This document shows positions 1-9,280 of a DNA stretch of 64,000 nt, one piece after another. The position numbers and the translations under genes are program-made. Every line of letters begins with the position of its first letter. Position 1 is the first letter of the stretch. The stretch comes from an uncultured Arsenicibacter sp. (GTDB lineage: Bacteria > Bacteroidota > Bacteroidia > Cytophagales > Spirosomataceae): contig NZ_CAMFHL010000004.1 in assembly GCF_945952095.1 (NCBI RefSeq), positions 1 through 64,000 of the forward strand, in the 5' to 3' direction. The notes beneath the pieces were generated by a model, which did not search any database, was not told the DNA's origin, and was given only the letters and a program-made list of their open reading frames with translations.

Positions 1-833
1 CCGGCCGTCCCGTAGCTGTACATGGCCCCGCCGGTTGCGGCCGAATTGCTCTGGAGGATACAGTTGGTTAGTACCGGACTAGATTGACTGTTGAACGAAT
101 TGCCGTAGTTGTACATGGCCCCGCCTGCTGTTGCCGAATTGCTTTGCAGTATGCAGCTGGTCAGTACCGGACCCGACTGAATGTTAACTCCGCTATAGTT
201 GTACATCGCTCCGCCTTGGGCCGCTGCATTGTTTTGCAGGATGCAGTTACGGAAGATAGGGCTACACCCGGCCGTGCCGTCGTTATATACCCCGCCCCCC
301 ACGTCATCGGGGAAACTACTTCCGTTGGCATTGCCGCCGGAGATCACAAAGCCATCCAGTACCGCTGTGGTGGTCAGCCCCGACGGGTTACTGATGACGT
401 GCAGGCTGTTGTCTCCATTATAGCCGGCTGTGCCAATATCTCCGCTGAGAATGGTGGTGAAGCTGGCGGGGTTGCGCTCGTTGAAGGCAGGCGTTCCTGT
501 CGCCGCAAAACCGCCGTAGATCGTTACTCCGTTTTTCATCGCGAAGCTGATCGTCCGGCTGTCAGGGCCGGTGGTTGTTGTGGGCTTGTAGGTACCCGCT
601 GCCACCCAGACCTGTCCGCCGCCGTTGGCCGCTACGTAGTCGATGGCGCCTTGCAGATTGCTCGTGCTGGCAGTCCAGCCGGTGGCCGATGCGGCCGGGG
701 TATTGCCCGTTGTAGAGACATAGCGGGTAATCTGTGCCAGTGAGGTGGTACAGGCGAACAGGGTCAGCAGACCGCTCAGCAGGTATGTGCGTTTCTGCGG
801 ACGGGGTAGGATAAACGAAAGGATAGTCAGCAT
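1..833 (-). CDS. Secreted parallel beta-helix protein, partial (3' end beyond the window)
   Basis: The minus strand is open from an ATG at 833-831 to the left edge (277 codons seen, no stop reached). The start is MLTILSFILPRPQKR followed by a hydrophobic stretch ending ACTTSLAQ, a signal peptide for export. Next comes an ITRYVSTTG segment, then a VWVAAGTYKPTT segment and FAMKNGVTIYGGF, typical of bacterial right-handed beta-helix surface proteins. From about residue 165 there are rungs of the type LQSNSATAGGAMYNYG, repeated roughly every 27-30 residues. It is a paralogue of the 1941-5600 protein, which shares the AxGTYxP and FAMKNG motifs. The function is probably a surface adhesin or glycan-binding/lyase-like scaffold, but no catalytic residues can be identified. 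The C-terminus, including any type IX sorting domain, lies outside the window. Confidence 0.82.
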   Translation of the reverse strand, partial: MLTILSFILPRPQKRTYLLSGLLTLFACTTSLAQITRYVSTTGNTPAASATGWTASTSNLQGAIDYVAANGGGQVWVAAGTYKPTTTTGPDSRTISFAMKNGVTIYGGFAATGTPAFNERNPASFTTILSGDIGTAGYNGDNSLHVISNPSGLTTTAVLDGFVISGGNANGSSFPDDVGGGVYNDGTAGCSPIFRNCILQNNAAAQGGAMYNYSGVNIQSGPVLTSCILQSNSATAGGAMYNYGNSFNSQSSPVLTNCILQSNSAATGGAMYSYGTA

Positions 834-886
834 GGGTGATCAGGAATTTTCCGGAGGTAAAATTCCCTGATCACCCTGACAAAGAC

Positions 887-945
887 TTTCCCTATTTGAC
901 CAAAAAGTTTCCCTATTTGGTCAGGACTTTCCTTATTTGACCAAA
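887..945. promoter_or_regulatory. Three phased direct repeats upstream of the beta-helix gene
   Basis: Three near-identical 18-bp units begin at 887, 908 and 928: TTTCCCTATTTGACCAAA, TTTCCCTATTTGGTCAGG and TTTCCTTATTTGACCAAA. The spacing of 21 and 20 bp is two helical turns, so a protein would meet all three on one face of the DNA. They lie 54-112 bp upstream of the ATG at 833. Their arrangement suits a regulator that binds tandem repeats; the identity of the regulator is unknown. Confidence 0.55.
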
Positions 946-1009
946 TTCGGGTTTTGAGGCCGAAAATGGTATGTAAAGGCGTAGTAGAAGCAATAGCCGG
1001 ATCGTGTGC

Positions 1010-1825
1010 CTACAGATAATCCATCGGATCGTCAGCAATGCGGGTGTCGTCGTGGAGGGCGTTCAGCAGCGCCATGTCGTCGCCGGAAAGCTCGAAATCA
1101 AACACGTCGAAATTCTCACGGATACGATCTTTTTTTACCGATTTCGGAATGGTTACCGCCCCCTGCTGCAGCGACCACCGGACCAGTACCTGATACGTAC
1201 TCTTGCCGTATTTCCGGGCAACGGCAACCAGCGTGGGGTCATGCTGTTTCAGGCCGCGGACAAGCGGCGCATAGCCTTCGATCTGAATGCCGTGACGGCG
1301 ACAGTAAGCAAGTACACCGGGCAGGTAACAGTAGGGGCTCAGCTCAATCTGGTTAACGGCGGGCATGATGTCGGCGGTGGCCAGTAATTCGTCCAGATGT
1401 GGTTCGTAGTAGTTACAGACCCCGATGGCCCGCGCGCCTTTCTGCTGGTAAATGTGTTCGAGTGCCCGCCAGGTATCGCGCCGTTTTTCGCGGACCGGCC
1501 AGTGAATCAGGTACAGGTCAACGTAGTCGGTCCGGAGTTTGCGGAGGCTTTCGTCGAAGGCCCGCAGGGTAGTATCAAAGCCCATGTCGTCGTTCCATAC
1601 TTTGGTCGTAAGAAACAACTCCCTGCGGGGAACGCCGCCGGCCTCAATGCCGTCGGCTACTTCCTGTTCGTTGCCGTATGCAGCGGCGGTGTCGATCAGG
1701 CGGCAACCCAGCCCGAGCGACCACTCAACGGCCTGCTGTACTTCGTGATTATGCGAGGGGGCGTATACCCCGAGGCCAAGGCGCGGTATTTCCACGCCAT
1801 TGTTCAGAATAAGGGTAGGTATCAT
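1010..1825 (-). CDS. Aldo/keto reductase
   Basis: This 271-residue protein has the length and layout of an NAD(P)H-dependent aldo/keto reductase (TIM barrel, AKR5-like, 2,5-diketo-D-gluconate reductase type). The catalytic tetrad is visible: Asp and Tyr in LIDTAAAYGNE, Lys in LTTKVWNDD and His in YLIHWPV. The cofactor end carries the family motif IPKSVKKDRIRENF. It should reduce small aldehydes or keto-sugars in the cytoplasm, but the substrate cannot be read from sequence. The ATG at 1825 gives the expected start, MIPTLILNNGVEIPRLGLG. It stands alone between two beta-helix genes transcribed in the same direction, with 115 bp on its 5' side. Confidence 0.93.
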   Translation of the reverse strand: MIPTLILNNGVEIPRLGLGVYAPSHNHEVQQAVEWSLGLGCRLIDTAAAYGNEQEVADGIEAGGVPRRELFLTTKVWNDDMGFDTTLRAFDESLRKLRTDYVDLYLIHWPVREKRRDTWRALEHIYQQKGARAIGVCNYYEPHLDELLATADIMPAVNQIELSPYCYLPGVLAYCRRHGIQIEGYAPLVRGLKQHDPTLVAVARKYGKSTYQVLVRWSLQQGAVTIPKSVKKDRIRENFDVFDFELSGDDMALLNALHDDTRIADDPMDYL

Positions 1826-1940
1826 TACGGTAAGGGTTAGTCAACAGCACAAGCCGCAAATAAACAGATTCGCCCGGAAACTACCAAGGCTGGCGGTTCA
1901 CCGGGCGAATGACTTCGTTTACTGTGCTTTAGGGTTGCGT

Positions 1941-4900
1941 TCAGGGGCAGTTTTTCCGAACGGTTACTGTCCTTGTTTCGGGTTGGCTGCTACCGCATTG
2001 ATTAGTGTAGGTAGCAGTGAGGGTATACGTTCCGGGTTTGGTTACGTTCAGCCCGACGGCCTCATGCGTACCGCCGGTCCGGTAAATGGTACTGAAAACA
2101 TAGCCGTTAACGCCGGTAATGACAAAGGAGGTGCCGGAGCCCTGACCGGTCAGCCGTACGGGGCAGGCCGACTCATCGGCGGTAAAGGTAACGATCTGCG
2201 CGGGCGGTGGCTGTAGACCACCAACGACGATGGTTCCGCTGGCCGTTGTGCTGCACGTGCCGATGGTACAGGTGGCAGTCAGAAGGCTGGTACTGCTGCC
2301 CGCTGTCAGGGTCAGTTCATTTCCCGTTGCGCCGTTTGACCATTGTACGGTCCCGGGTGCACAACCGGTTGTCAACAAACTCAGGGTTTGTCCCTGACAG
2401 ACAGTTACCGAATGAACACTGAAGCCGGTAATTGATTTGTTCTCCCCGATAAGCAGATCATTACTGACCGCGCTACAGCCGTTGGCCCCTGTGGCTGTTA
2501 CAGAATAGGGGCCGGTCTGCGAAACACTGATCGCAGCGGTAGTCTGTGCTGTTGACCACAAGAGATTGGTAGCAGAGCTGGTCGCAGTCAGGAGCACTGT
2601 CGGGCTTGAACAGGTAAGCGTAGTACTGGCCGCTGTAATGCTTATCGTTGGCAGCGATTTATCGGTTGTAACCGTGACGGCTGTTGTACTGATACAGCCT
2701 TTACTATCAGCTGCGGTGACCGAGTAGGAATCCGGTTGCTGAACAGTAGCCACATTAACTGTATTGCTGCCTGCCTGTGTTGCACCGGCGCTAAACGTGT
2801 AGCTAACCCCTCCGGCAGCAGTTAATATTACCGTTGGTAAAGCACAGGTGAGTGTGCCCGACGCTACCAGTGTAGGTGAAGGCAACGGGTTGACGGTTAA
2901 ACTAAACACCGTGCTGGTGACGGAGTTGCAGGCACCGGTGACGATAACGGAATAGCTTCCCGCGCTCGTAGTGGAGATAGCGGGAATACTGAGGGCTATG
3001 GTTGTCTGACTGGCAATGACTGAACCACCTTTGTACCACTGATAAGTGAAGGGACCTGTACCGCTGACCGATACCGGAACGCTTAATACACTGCCGGCAC
3101 AGACCGCAGAACCAGATGTAAGGCTAACCGTTGTCGGTTGGTCAGGAAGTGCCTGAAACTCCACGGCCCCCATATCGATGGTTCCGTTGCCGAAAAAGCG
3201 GGGTTTTCCGGCCAGATCGGAGGCGGGCCCGCTGAGGGTGTTGTAGCTGGCATTATCACCGGCATTGATGGCCGGCGAACAGGCCGGCAGGGTAACGCTG
3301 CTTGCCGACAGAAAGGGGGAGGTCAGGGTGGTGAGGTTGCCCGGACCGCTGGTAAAGCCCGCTGTCACCGTTGCGTCAAAGAGGCTGTAGGCAACCGTGA
3401 GTGTGCTGGAGTTGGTGCTGAAGGTGTTGCCGCCGCTGTTGCCGCCCAGCACGCTGTTGACCAGGGTGACGCTGCTGGAGTTGACGCTTCGGATGGCTCC
3501 GCCGTTGTTGGCTGAGTTCGCCTGAAAACTGCAGTTGATCAGCACCGGACTGGCGAGATTGTTGTAAACGGCCCCGCCGGAAGGAGCAGTGTTGCTCTGA
3601 AAGGCGGTGTTAACGGCCACCGTGTTGGCGCTGGTCTGATTGAAGAGGCCCCCGCCCTGGTTGGTGGTGGTATTCTGCCGCAGGATGCAGTTGATGAGTT
3701 TAGGGCTTCCGTTATCGTTACTATACATGCCGCCGCCGAAAACAGCGGAGTTGCTTTGCAGGCTGCAGCCGGTAAGGACGGGGCTGCTGCTCACATTGAA
3801 GACGCCGCCGCCGTTGGTAGCGATATTTCCGCTGATGCGGCAGTTGACAAACGCGGGGCTGGTGCTGCTGTTATAGATGCCGCCGCCGGCGTTGTCGGGC
3901 GCGCTGCCGGCACTGGCATTGCCGCCGGTGATGATAAATCCGTCGATAAGGGCCGAGCTGTTGAGGCCGGCGGGATTTTTGATAACGTGGTAGGCGTTGC
4001 CGTTGTCGGTGCTGTTGTTTTTATCAATATCGCCGGAGAGCACGGTGGTGAAGCTGTCGGGATCCCGGTCGCCCAGTACTGGATTGTCCGAGGCCGGAAA
4101 GCCGCCGAGGATGCTGATACCGTTGAGCATGGCAAAGGCCGAGCTGCGGTCGTTGTCGGTCTGGCCGGGGCCTTCGTCAGGATAGTAGGTGCCGGTAGCA
4201 ACCCAGATTTCCGTCAGACTCTGCGAGCAGGGGCAGGCAAGGGCACTTTGCAGGTTGGTGAAGGCGGTAGGCCAGCTGAGGCCGTCGCCGGTGGTAGCCG
4301 ACTGAGTAGCTGAAACATAGAGTCGTGTCGGTGCCTGGTCAGGCACTGCCTGAAGCTCCACCGCACCCATGTCGATGGTTCCGTTGCCGAAAAAGCGGGG
4401 TTTTCCGGCCAGATCGGAGGCATGCCCGCTGAGGGTGTTGTAGCTGGCATTATCACCGGCATTGATGGCCGGCGAACAGGCCGGCAGGGTAACGCTGCTT
4501 GCCGACAGAAAGGGGGAGGTCAGGGTGGTGAGGTTGCCCGGACCGCTGGTAAAGCCCGCTGTCACCGTTGCGTCAAAGAGGCTGTAGGCAACCGTGAGTG
4601 TGCTGGAGTTGGTGCTGAAGGTGTTGCCGCCGCTGTTGCCGCCCAGCACGCTGTTGACCAGGGTGACGCTGCTGGAGTTGACGCTTCGGATGGCTCCGCC
4701 GTTGTTGGCTGAGTTCGCCTGAAAACTGCAGTTGATCAGCACCGGACTGGCGAGATTGTTGTAAACGGCCCCGCCGGAAGGAGCAGTGTTGCTCTGAAAG
4801 GCGGTGTTAACGGCCACCGTGTTGGCGCTGGTCTGATTGAAGAGGCCCCCGCCCTGGTTGGTGGTGGTATTCTGCCGCAGGATGCAGTTGATGAGTTTAG

Positions 4901-5600
4901 GGCTTCCGTTATCGTTACTATACATGCCGCCGCCGAAAACAGCGGAGTTGCTTTGCAGGCTGCAGCCGGTAAGGACGGGGCTGCTGCTCACATTGAAGAC
5001 GCCGCCGCCGTTGGTAGCGATATTTCCGCTGATGCGGCAGTTGACAAACGCGGGGCTGGTGCTGCTGTTATAGATGCCGCCGCCGGCGTTGTCGGGCGCG
5101 CTGCCGGCACTGGCATTGCCGCCGGTGATGATAAATCCGTCGATAAGGGCCGAGCTGTTGAGGCCGGCGGGATTTTTGATAACGTGGTAGGCGTTGCCGT
5201 TGTCGGTGCTGTTGTTTTTATCAATATCGCCGGAGAGCACGGTGGTGAAGCTGTCGGGGTCGCGGTCGCCTAAGACTGGATTGTCCGAGGCCGGAAAGCC
5301 GCCGAGGATACTGATGCCGTTTTTCATGGCAAAGGCCGAGCTGCGGTCGTTGTCGGTCTGGCCGGGGCCTTCGTCGGGATAGTAGGTGCCGGTGGCGACC
5401 CAAATCTGATCACCGGACTGAGCGGTGACCAGTGCTTTTTGCAGGGTCAGGAAGGCAGTGCTCCAGCTGGTGCCGTCGGCGGCATCACTGCCGGTAGTAC
5501 GGACGTAGTAGGTCGTTTGCCCGATGGCTGTAGTGCTGATAAACAGAACCAGTAGGGTGCAAAGTAAGCGGAACGGACGAGGGGTTAGACGGACAGACAT
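1941..5600 (-). CDS. Large secreted beta-helix protein with internal duplication and Ig-like repeats
   Basis: The frame is open from 5672, but the ATG at 5600 is preferred because it opens directly into a signal peptide (MSVRLTPRPFRLLCTLLV, cleavage after AIGQ). About 1219 residues follow. There are two successive beta-helix modules, each starting with a WVATGTYYPDEGPGQ segment and containing rungs such as GGGIYNSSTSPAFVNC and GGGMYSNDNGSPKL. A run of Ig-like/SprB-like segments follows (roughly the last 400 residues, with CAGSVLSVPVSVSG, CSSPTVLLTAT and CQGQTLSLLTTG blocks). The two helix modules are almost identical in DNA as well as protein. It ends RTVTVRKNCP, without a recognisable type IX sorting domain. 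It is probably a surface or secreted adhesin; no enzymatic motif is seen. Confidence 0.85.
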   Translation of the reverse strand: MSVRLTPRPFRLLCTLLVLFISTTAIGQTTYYVRTTGSDAADGTSWSTAFLTLQKALVTAQSGDQIWVATGTYYPDEGPGQTDNDRSSAFAMKNGISILGGFPASDNPVLGDRDPDSFTTVLSGDIDKNNSTDNGNAYHVIKNPAGLNSSALIDGFIITGGNASAGSAPDNAGGGIYNSSTSPAFVNCRISGNIATNGGGVFNVSSSPVLTGCSLQSNSAVFGGGMYSNDNGSPKLINCILRQNTTTNQGGGLFNQTSANTVAVNTAFQSNTAPSGGAVYNNLASPVLINCSFQANSANNGGAIRSVNSSSVTLVNSVLGGNSGGNTFSTNSSTLTVAYSLFDATVTAGFTSGPGNLTTLTSPFLSASSVTLPACSPAINAGDNASYNTLSGHASDLAGKPRFFGNGTIDMGAVELQAVPDQAPTRLYVSATQSATTGDGLSWPTAFTNLQSALACPCSQSLTEIWVATGTYYPDEGPGQTDNDRSSAFAMLNGISILGGFPASDNPVLGDRDPDSFTTVLSGDIDKNNSTDNGNAYHVIKNPAGLNSSALIDGFIITGGNASAGSAPDNAGGGIYNSSTSPAFVNCRISGNIATNGGGVFNVSSSPVLTGCSLQSNSAVFGGGMYSNDNGSPKLINCILRQNTTTNQGGGLFNQTSANTVAVNTAFQSNTAPSGGAVYNNLASPVLINCSFQANSANNGGAIRSVNSSSVTLVNSVLGGNSGGNTFSTNSSTLTVAYSLFDATVTAGFTSGPGNLTTLTSPFLSASSVTLPACSPAINAGDNASYNTLSGPASDLAGKPRFFGNGTIDMGAVEFQALPDQPTTVSLTSGSAVCAGSVLSVPVSVSGTGPFTYQWYKGGSVIASQTTIALSIPAISTTSAGSYSVIVTGACNSVTSTVFSLTVNPLPSPTLVASGTLTCALPTVILTAAGGVSYTFSAGATQAGSNTVNVATVQQPDSYSVTAADSKGCISTTAVTVTTDKSLPTISITAASTTLTCSSPTVLLTATSSATNLLWSTAQTTAAISVSQTGPYSVTATGANGCSAVSNDLLIGENKSITGFSVHSVTVCQGQTLSLLTTGCAPGTVQWSNGATGNELTLTAGSSTSLLTATCTIGTCSTTASGTIVVGGLQPPPAQIVTFTADESACPVRLTGQGSGTSFVITGVNGYVFSTIYRTGGTHEAVGLNVTKPGTYTLTATYTNQCGSSQPETRTVTVRKNCP
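3150..4210. repeat. Internal direct duplication, copy 2
   Basis: This segment matches 4347-5407 at a constant offset of 1197 bp with only scattered differences. In protein terms MLNGIS versus MKNGIS, GPASDL versus GHASDL, and AVEFQALPDQ versus AVELQAVPDQ are the visible changes. It encodes the second beta-helix module of the large secreted protein. The near-identity at silent sites indicates a recent duplication or ongoing gene conversion. Confidence 0.93.
4347..5407. repeat. Internal direct duplication, copy 1
   Basis: This is the partner of the 3150-4210 segment and encodes the first (N-terminal) beta-helix module. The largest cluster of differences is near 4065-4085 versus 5262-5282. Being in frame (1197 is a multiple of three), recombination between the copies would delete or add one whole module while keeping the gene open. 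Confidence 0.93.
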
Positions 5601-5760
5601 AATGATCAAGACTTGCTTTATCCTGTAAGTTACGCGGTGATTCCGGAATACATCCGTGTGCGTAACAGACAAGGTAATACAGGATCATCCTGAATGCCAA
5701 AAAACAAGCGTAGACAAAAGGGTAGACAACTTATAATCTATTGACTATAAGTTTGTTGAT

Positions 5761-5793
5761 AGTGGTGGTACGACTCCGGGTCGTGCCACCACT
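5761..5793 (-). terminator. Hairpin AGTGGTGGTACGA/TCGTGCCACCACT
   Basis: Arms of 13 bp (one G-T pair) at 5761-5773 and 5781-5793 enclose a 7-nt loop, 7 bp after the stop of the minus-strand gene ending at 5800. It is a plausible terminator. Related GTGGTGG/CCACCAC hairpins occur at 27052-27090 and 54333-54380, so it may also be a dispersed repeat. Confidence 0.6.
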
Positions 5794-5799
5794 CGCTTT

Positions 5800-8253
5800 T
5801 TATTCGCCCGCATGCGCTGTCTCGCCGGCGAGGAAGGCAGAATAGAGTGCACACTCCCGCACCATGTCGGCATGGAAACGGCTTTTGGTATATTGCTGCC
5901 GGTACTGGTTGAAGTAGGTCACATACCCGCCCTGACGCAGGCTGTCCATCGACTTGTTGAACGGCTCCGGATCGGCATCGAAGCCGCGTTTGGCCTGTTC
6001 AACGGCCTTGCGGGCGAGGAAGGCGTGTTCTTCGCAGCGGGCGGTCATGTAAAGCGAGCGCGCCGCCAGCTCCGGATTTTGGGCCGCTTTGGCCGATTGC
6101 GCAAAGTAGCGCTGAGCGGCGGCGGTGGTATAGTAGTTATCATCGGCGAGCCGTTCCAGGCCGATGCGGTCGGTTTGGCCGCCATACGGCATATAGATAT
6201 AGACGTTTGGCTCGGCACTGCTCCGGTAGCGGTGCACCAGCAGCCACGCATTGCCGTGCCAGCTCAGGTTATAGGCCCCGCAGCCCAGCTGGTAATAGAG
6301 TTCAGCGGCCCGGTCGCCGGATGCCTGTTTCGCCTGTGTCTCCAGTTCAGCCATGCGGCGCGCAAACGTGACCGGCGTATACGGATTACCGGTTTTTTCG
6401 TCCGGCAGGTTAATGGTAAACGGATTAGTGTCGAAATAGAGCGTAAAGGCCTCGTCTTTCCAGGTTTTTTCACTGACCCTGGCGAATGCTTCGGCAGCGG
6501 CATTGTACTGTTGGGCTGCCATCAGCCGGCGACCCAGAAACGCATACAGGTAATCATTGTCAAAACCGGTCAGCTTCAGCAGCCGCTTGTCGAAGTCGGT
6601 AGCCGACGGCTGCGTGGCAAACGCAACAACTTTCTGCGCCGTTGCGGCCGATGTGCTGTCTTCGATAATCAGCTGGTCGGTATTGTTCATGAAATAGCCC
6701 TGATCGGTTGCCAGTTCGTGGGTGGTCAGCATCGTCAGCAGGAAGGCTTTGGCCACATCAGCGTCGCTGGCATCTGCCTTTTTCGACCCCATGCACGACG
6801 TCAGCCAGCCCCAGCTGCTGCTTTCGCCGGTAGCACTGCCTTTGTAACGGCCGGCAAACTGCTGGCAGGTGCGCACAAAGGCATTATTGAGCCGGAAACT
6901 GGTGGATTTGCCGAAGCGTTCGAGGTAGCCGATCAGCTTACTTTCGACCTCCGGGGTGATTTTATCCGTCTGCGCGGCCAGCAACAGCATTTGCTGCAGG
7001 ACAATCTGCTTTTTCAGGGCTTCATTACTGGTTGGCGTCTGTTCTGCCTGTTCCAGCGTTTTTCTGGCTGATGCGTAGTCTTTTCTAAGGTAATCCAGAT
7101 ACGCGGCGGCGGTCAGGAAGAAGGCCGGTGATCCCGCGTTTTGCTGGCTCAGCTGTTTATTACCGGCGGCATCCAGGGCAAAGGTTTTGAGTTTATCGAT
7201 ATACGAATCGGTCTCGGTCCGGCGTTTGACGAAGGCGATGGAGTCATTGCGTGATGACTCGTCATAGGCGTAAACGGGGTTCCCTTCGGCAAAGAAATAG
7301 TATTCGTTCCGGTTAATTTCCCGCGCAAAAATGAGCTCGATCAGCGGGTTTTGGGGTGTCAGTTTTACAATTTCTTCCAGAAATGACAAGGCGTCCTGTT
7401 TGGGCTGAATGGCACAGAGCGCATAAACAGCGGCCTTTTCCTGATCGGTCTGTGCCAGTCCGAGTGCTTTCTCCGTAAAGTGCAGGCCATGAATCCGCAA
7501 ACTGGCTTCGGCCTCGCGGCGCCGCGACGGGCAGCGGTCAAACACCTGCGCAAATTCATAAATCGCACGGGCCGTATCGCCCAGCGCGAGTGAGGCGCCC
7601 GCGCGCCGGCAAAGTGCCCAGTCGCTCACGTACGATTTTTTGGCCAGTGGCTTGATAAACTGGTCGTATAAGGTCTGGCTTTGCGCCGGATCACCGATCT
7701 GGTCGGCCAGTTTAACGGCCTGAAAGCCATACCGTTCCTTCAGAAACGGATCGGCGGCCGAGGCATAGGCTGTTTTGGCTTGCTCCAGCAGGGCCGTCAG
7801 GCGGGTTGTATCCGCGTTTGCCGGTGTCCAGGGGTCTTCGCTGGCCGGAGCTGCCTGCTGCGTATCATGCAGGAAGGTCAGATAGGCATGTGCCGGCGCA
7901 TTGTTGGTTTGCAGGTAACGGCTCAGCGCACTGGTTGTGGAGCCGCCGTAGAGCGATTGCCGGATATCGGGCACCGGAAGCGCATTGTTCAGATAAACGG
8001 CCCATGCCTGTGTACTTTCATCAACAACCAGCGAATCGGTTTCGGCGGGTGACCCCGTTTCGGGCGTGTTATAAATCTGCGGAGAGAAAAAATAGAGCTG
8101 ATCCTGCGGTTTGGCATTGCTGCTCTCCGGCATGAAAAAACTCATGAACTCATTGATGTCGGAAGGGCCGGGGCCACAGGCAAAACCCAGTAAAATCGCA
8201 AAGGCCAGCGCCGTTTTACGGGACAGAGCGGAAAAGGGATTTGATAAACGCAT
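5800..8253 (-). CDS. Large TPR-like lipoprotein of unknown function
   Basis: This 817-residue protein has a basic N-terminus, a hydrophobic stretch and a lipobox (LLGFAC, Cys about 26), so it should be a lipoprotein. The rest is largely helical with TPR-like stretches: YGFQAVKLADQIGDPAQSQ, DTARAIYEFAQVFDRCPS, DYASARKTLEQAEQTP and NAAAEAFARVSEKTWKDEA. A Trp/Tyr-rich part lies near residues 650-720. I do not recognise a named family. It is the last gene of a four-gene minus-strand operon. Its first 38 bp overlap the end of the upstream lipoprotein gene, which points to coupled translation and joint function. A scaffold or sensor-partner role for the adjacent two-component system is only inference. 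Confidence 0.8.
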   Translation of the reverse strand: MRLSNPFSALSRKTALAFAILLGFACGPGPSDINEFMSFFMPESSNAKPQDQLYFFSPQIYNTPETGSPAETDSLVVDESTQAWAVYLNNALPVPDIRQSLYGGSTTSALSRYLQTNNAPAHAYLTFLHDTQQAAPASEDPWTPANADTTRLTALLEQAKTAYASAADPFLKERYGFQAVKLADQIGDPAQSQTLYDQFIKPLAKKSYVSDWALCRRAGASLALGDTARAIYEFAQVFDRCPSRRREAEASLRIHGLHFTEKALGLAQTDQEKAAVYALCAIQPKQDALSFLEEIVKLTPQNPLIELIFAREINRNEYYFFAEGNPVYAYDESSRNDSIAFVKRRTETDSYIDKLKTFALDAAGNKQLSQQNAGSPAFFLTAAAYLDYLRKDYASARKTLEQAEQTPTSNEALKKQIVLQQMLLLAAQTDKITPEVESKLIGYLERFGKSTSFRLNNAFVRTCQQFAGRYKGSATGESSSWGWLTSCMGSKKADASDADVAKAFLLTMLTTHELATDQGYFMNNTDQLIIEDSTSAATAQKVVAFATQPSATDFDKRLLKLTGFDNDYLYAFLGRRLMAAQQYNAAAEAFARVSEKTWKDEAFTLYFDTNPFTINLPDEKTGNPYTPVTFARRMAELETQAKQASGDRAAELYYQLGCGAYNLSWHGNAWLLVHRYRSSAEPNVYIYMPYGGQTDRIGLERLADDNYYTTAAAQRYFAQSAKAAQNPELAARSLYMTARCEEHAFLARKAVEQAKRGFDADPEPFNKSMDSLRQGGYVTYFNQYRQQYTKSRFHADMVRECALYSAFLAGETAHAGE

Positions 8254-9277
8254 GGGGGTAGTTGGTCAGAACCGTGCTGTCTAAATGATAGAGCGCAAAT
8301 GTAATTTTTTCGGTCTGAATCTTTTCCAGAACAGCGGCTTTCCCGCGGGCTAATTCTTTAACGGCACAGGCTTCGGCCCGGAACAGGTCACCTTTGCGGA
8401 TCGAAAGCCCGAGAGCGACGGTATCGCGTTGCGCCACGAAGCGGTTGGTGTCGGGCTGCATCGCCAGAAACGGTTGTTTCCGCAGGGTCGCCTGCTCCAG
8501 ATTGTTCAGCAAAACCAGAAAGCGGTTGTTGCGGTAAACGACCGTCCAGCGGAAAAGCGGGAACACCACATCGAGCGGTAGCGGATACTGGTCCAGTCCG
8601 GTCAGGTACCGCCCGGCTACATCGGCGTCGTAGATGGAGTTGCGGGTATCGGGCTTTTTCCAGTCGCCCATGTTGTAGACCATCAGCATGCCCCGGTCGG
8701 CGGGTGGTACCCCGGTTTGGGTCCTGTATTTAACCTGATGCAGCCGGATGGTTGCCGACACCGGCACACGGCTCTGCTTCCGGACAAGCTTCAGGAGTGT
8801 AAAGTACCGGTCGCGGGTCGATTGGGTCCAGTCGCAGTCGAGCTGTATTTCGGCAGGCTGAATGCCCTGTTCCTGCGCCATAGCCCTGATTTTGGCCAGT
8901 ATGTGCTCCGCGAGCTGCCGGATAGCGGCTGGCGGGGTTTGCCGGATGGTTTGATTGGTAATAAACACAACCGGCACAATCCGCAGGCCGGCGGGTGATT
9001 TGCCGGCAAAGCGGATGGTCGCTTTGGGAATCGGTTGTCGCCGCTGAGCGTCCCAGTCCACGTCGAAAAAGCGGACGTACAGGGTACGGATGTGATGGGT
9101 TTTCAGCGCCTGTAGTTCGGTCCGGTTAAGCCGGAAAGTGGTTTGCCAGTAATAAAAGGCCGGAGTCAGTTCTTTAGGCGCTTGCCGTTCCGGCTGACAG
9201 GTGAACAGCAAGAAACAACACAGCAGGACTGTGAACCAGCCTGTTATGGTTGCACCAAACCGGTTAGCCGTCTGCAC
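8216..9277 (-). CDS. Lipoprotein, DUF3142-like putative TIM-barrel protein
   Basis: The 353-residue product has a signal sequence ending in a lipobox (CCFLLFTC, Cys about 27). The mature part starts with an FYYWQTTFRLNRTEL segment and holds TLYVRFFDVDWD, VPVVFITNQTI and an acidic IQLDCDWTQSTRDRYF segment. This layout recalls the poorly characterised DUF3142 family and glycoside-hydrolase-like TIM barrels; I make that link from memory and with limited confidence. The gene starts only 3 bp after the LytTR regulator stop and overlaps the next lipoprotein gene by 38 bp, so all are probably one transcript. Function unknown. Confidence 0.72.
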   Translation of the reverse strand: MQTANRFGATITGWFTVLLCCFLLFTCQPERQAPKELTPAFYYWQTTFRLNRTELQALKTHHIRTLYVRFFDVDWDAQRRQPIPKATIRFAGKSPAGLRIVPVVFITNQTIRQTPPAAIRQLAEHILAKIRAMAQEQGIQPAEIQLDCDWTQSTRDRYFTLLKLVRKQSRVPVSATIRLHQVKYRTQTGVPPADRGMLMVYNMGDWKKPDTRNSIYDADVAGRYLTGLDQYPLPLDVVFPLFRWTVVYRNNRFLVLLNNLEQATLRKQPFLAMQPDTNRFVAQRDTVALGLSIRKGDLFRAEACAVKELARGKAAVLEKIQTEKITFALYHLDSTVLTNYPHAFIKSLFRSVP

Positions 9278-9280
9278 GCT

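Noticed and set aside
1941..2000. Type IX sorting domain at the end of the large beta-helix protein
   Set aside because: The end (RTVTVRKNCP) lacks the LYPNP-type motif and final Lys-rich strand seen in the DUF1501 protein.
3150..5407. Possible CRISPR-like or satellite repeat
   Set aside because: Only two copies of a 1.06-kb coding unit exist, with no short spacer-repeat structure.
5812..7071. Long plus-strand open frame opposite the 817-residue lipoprotein gene
   Set aside because: It is antisense to a gene with a clear lipobox and TPR-like pattern, lacks family motifs, and arises from GC-rich codon positions.
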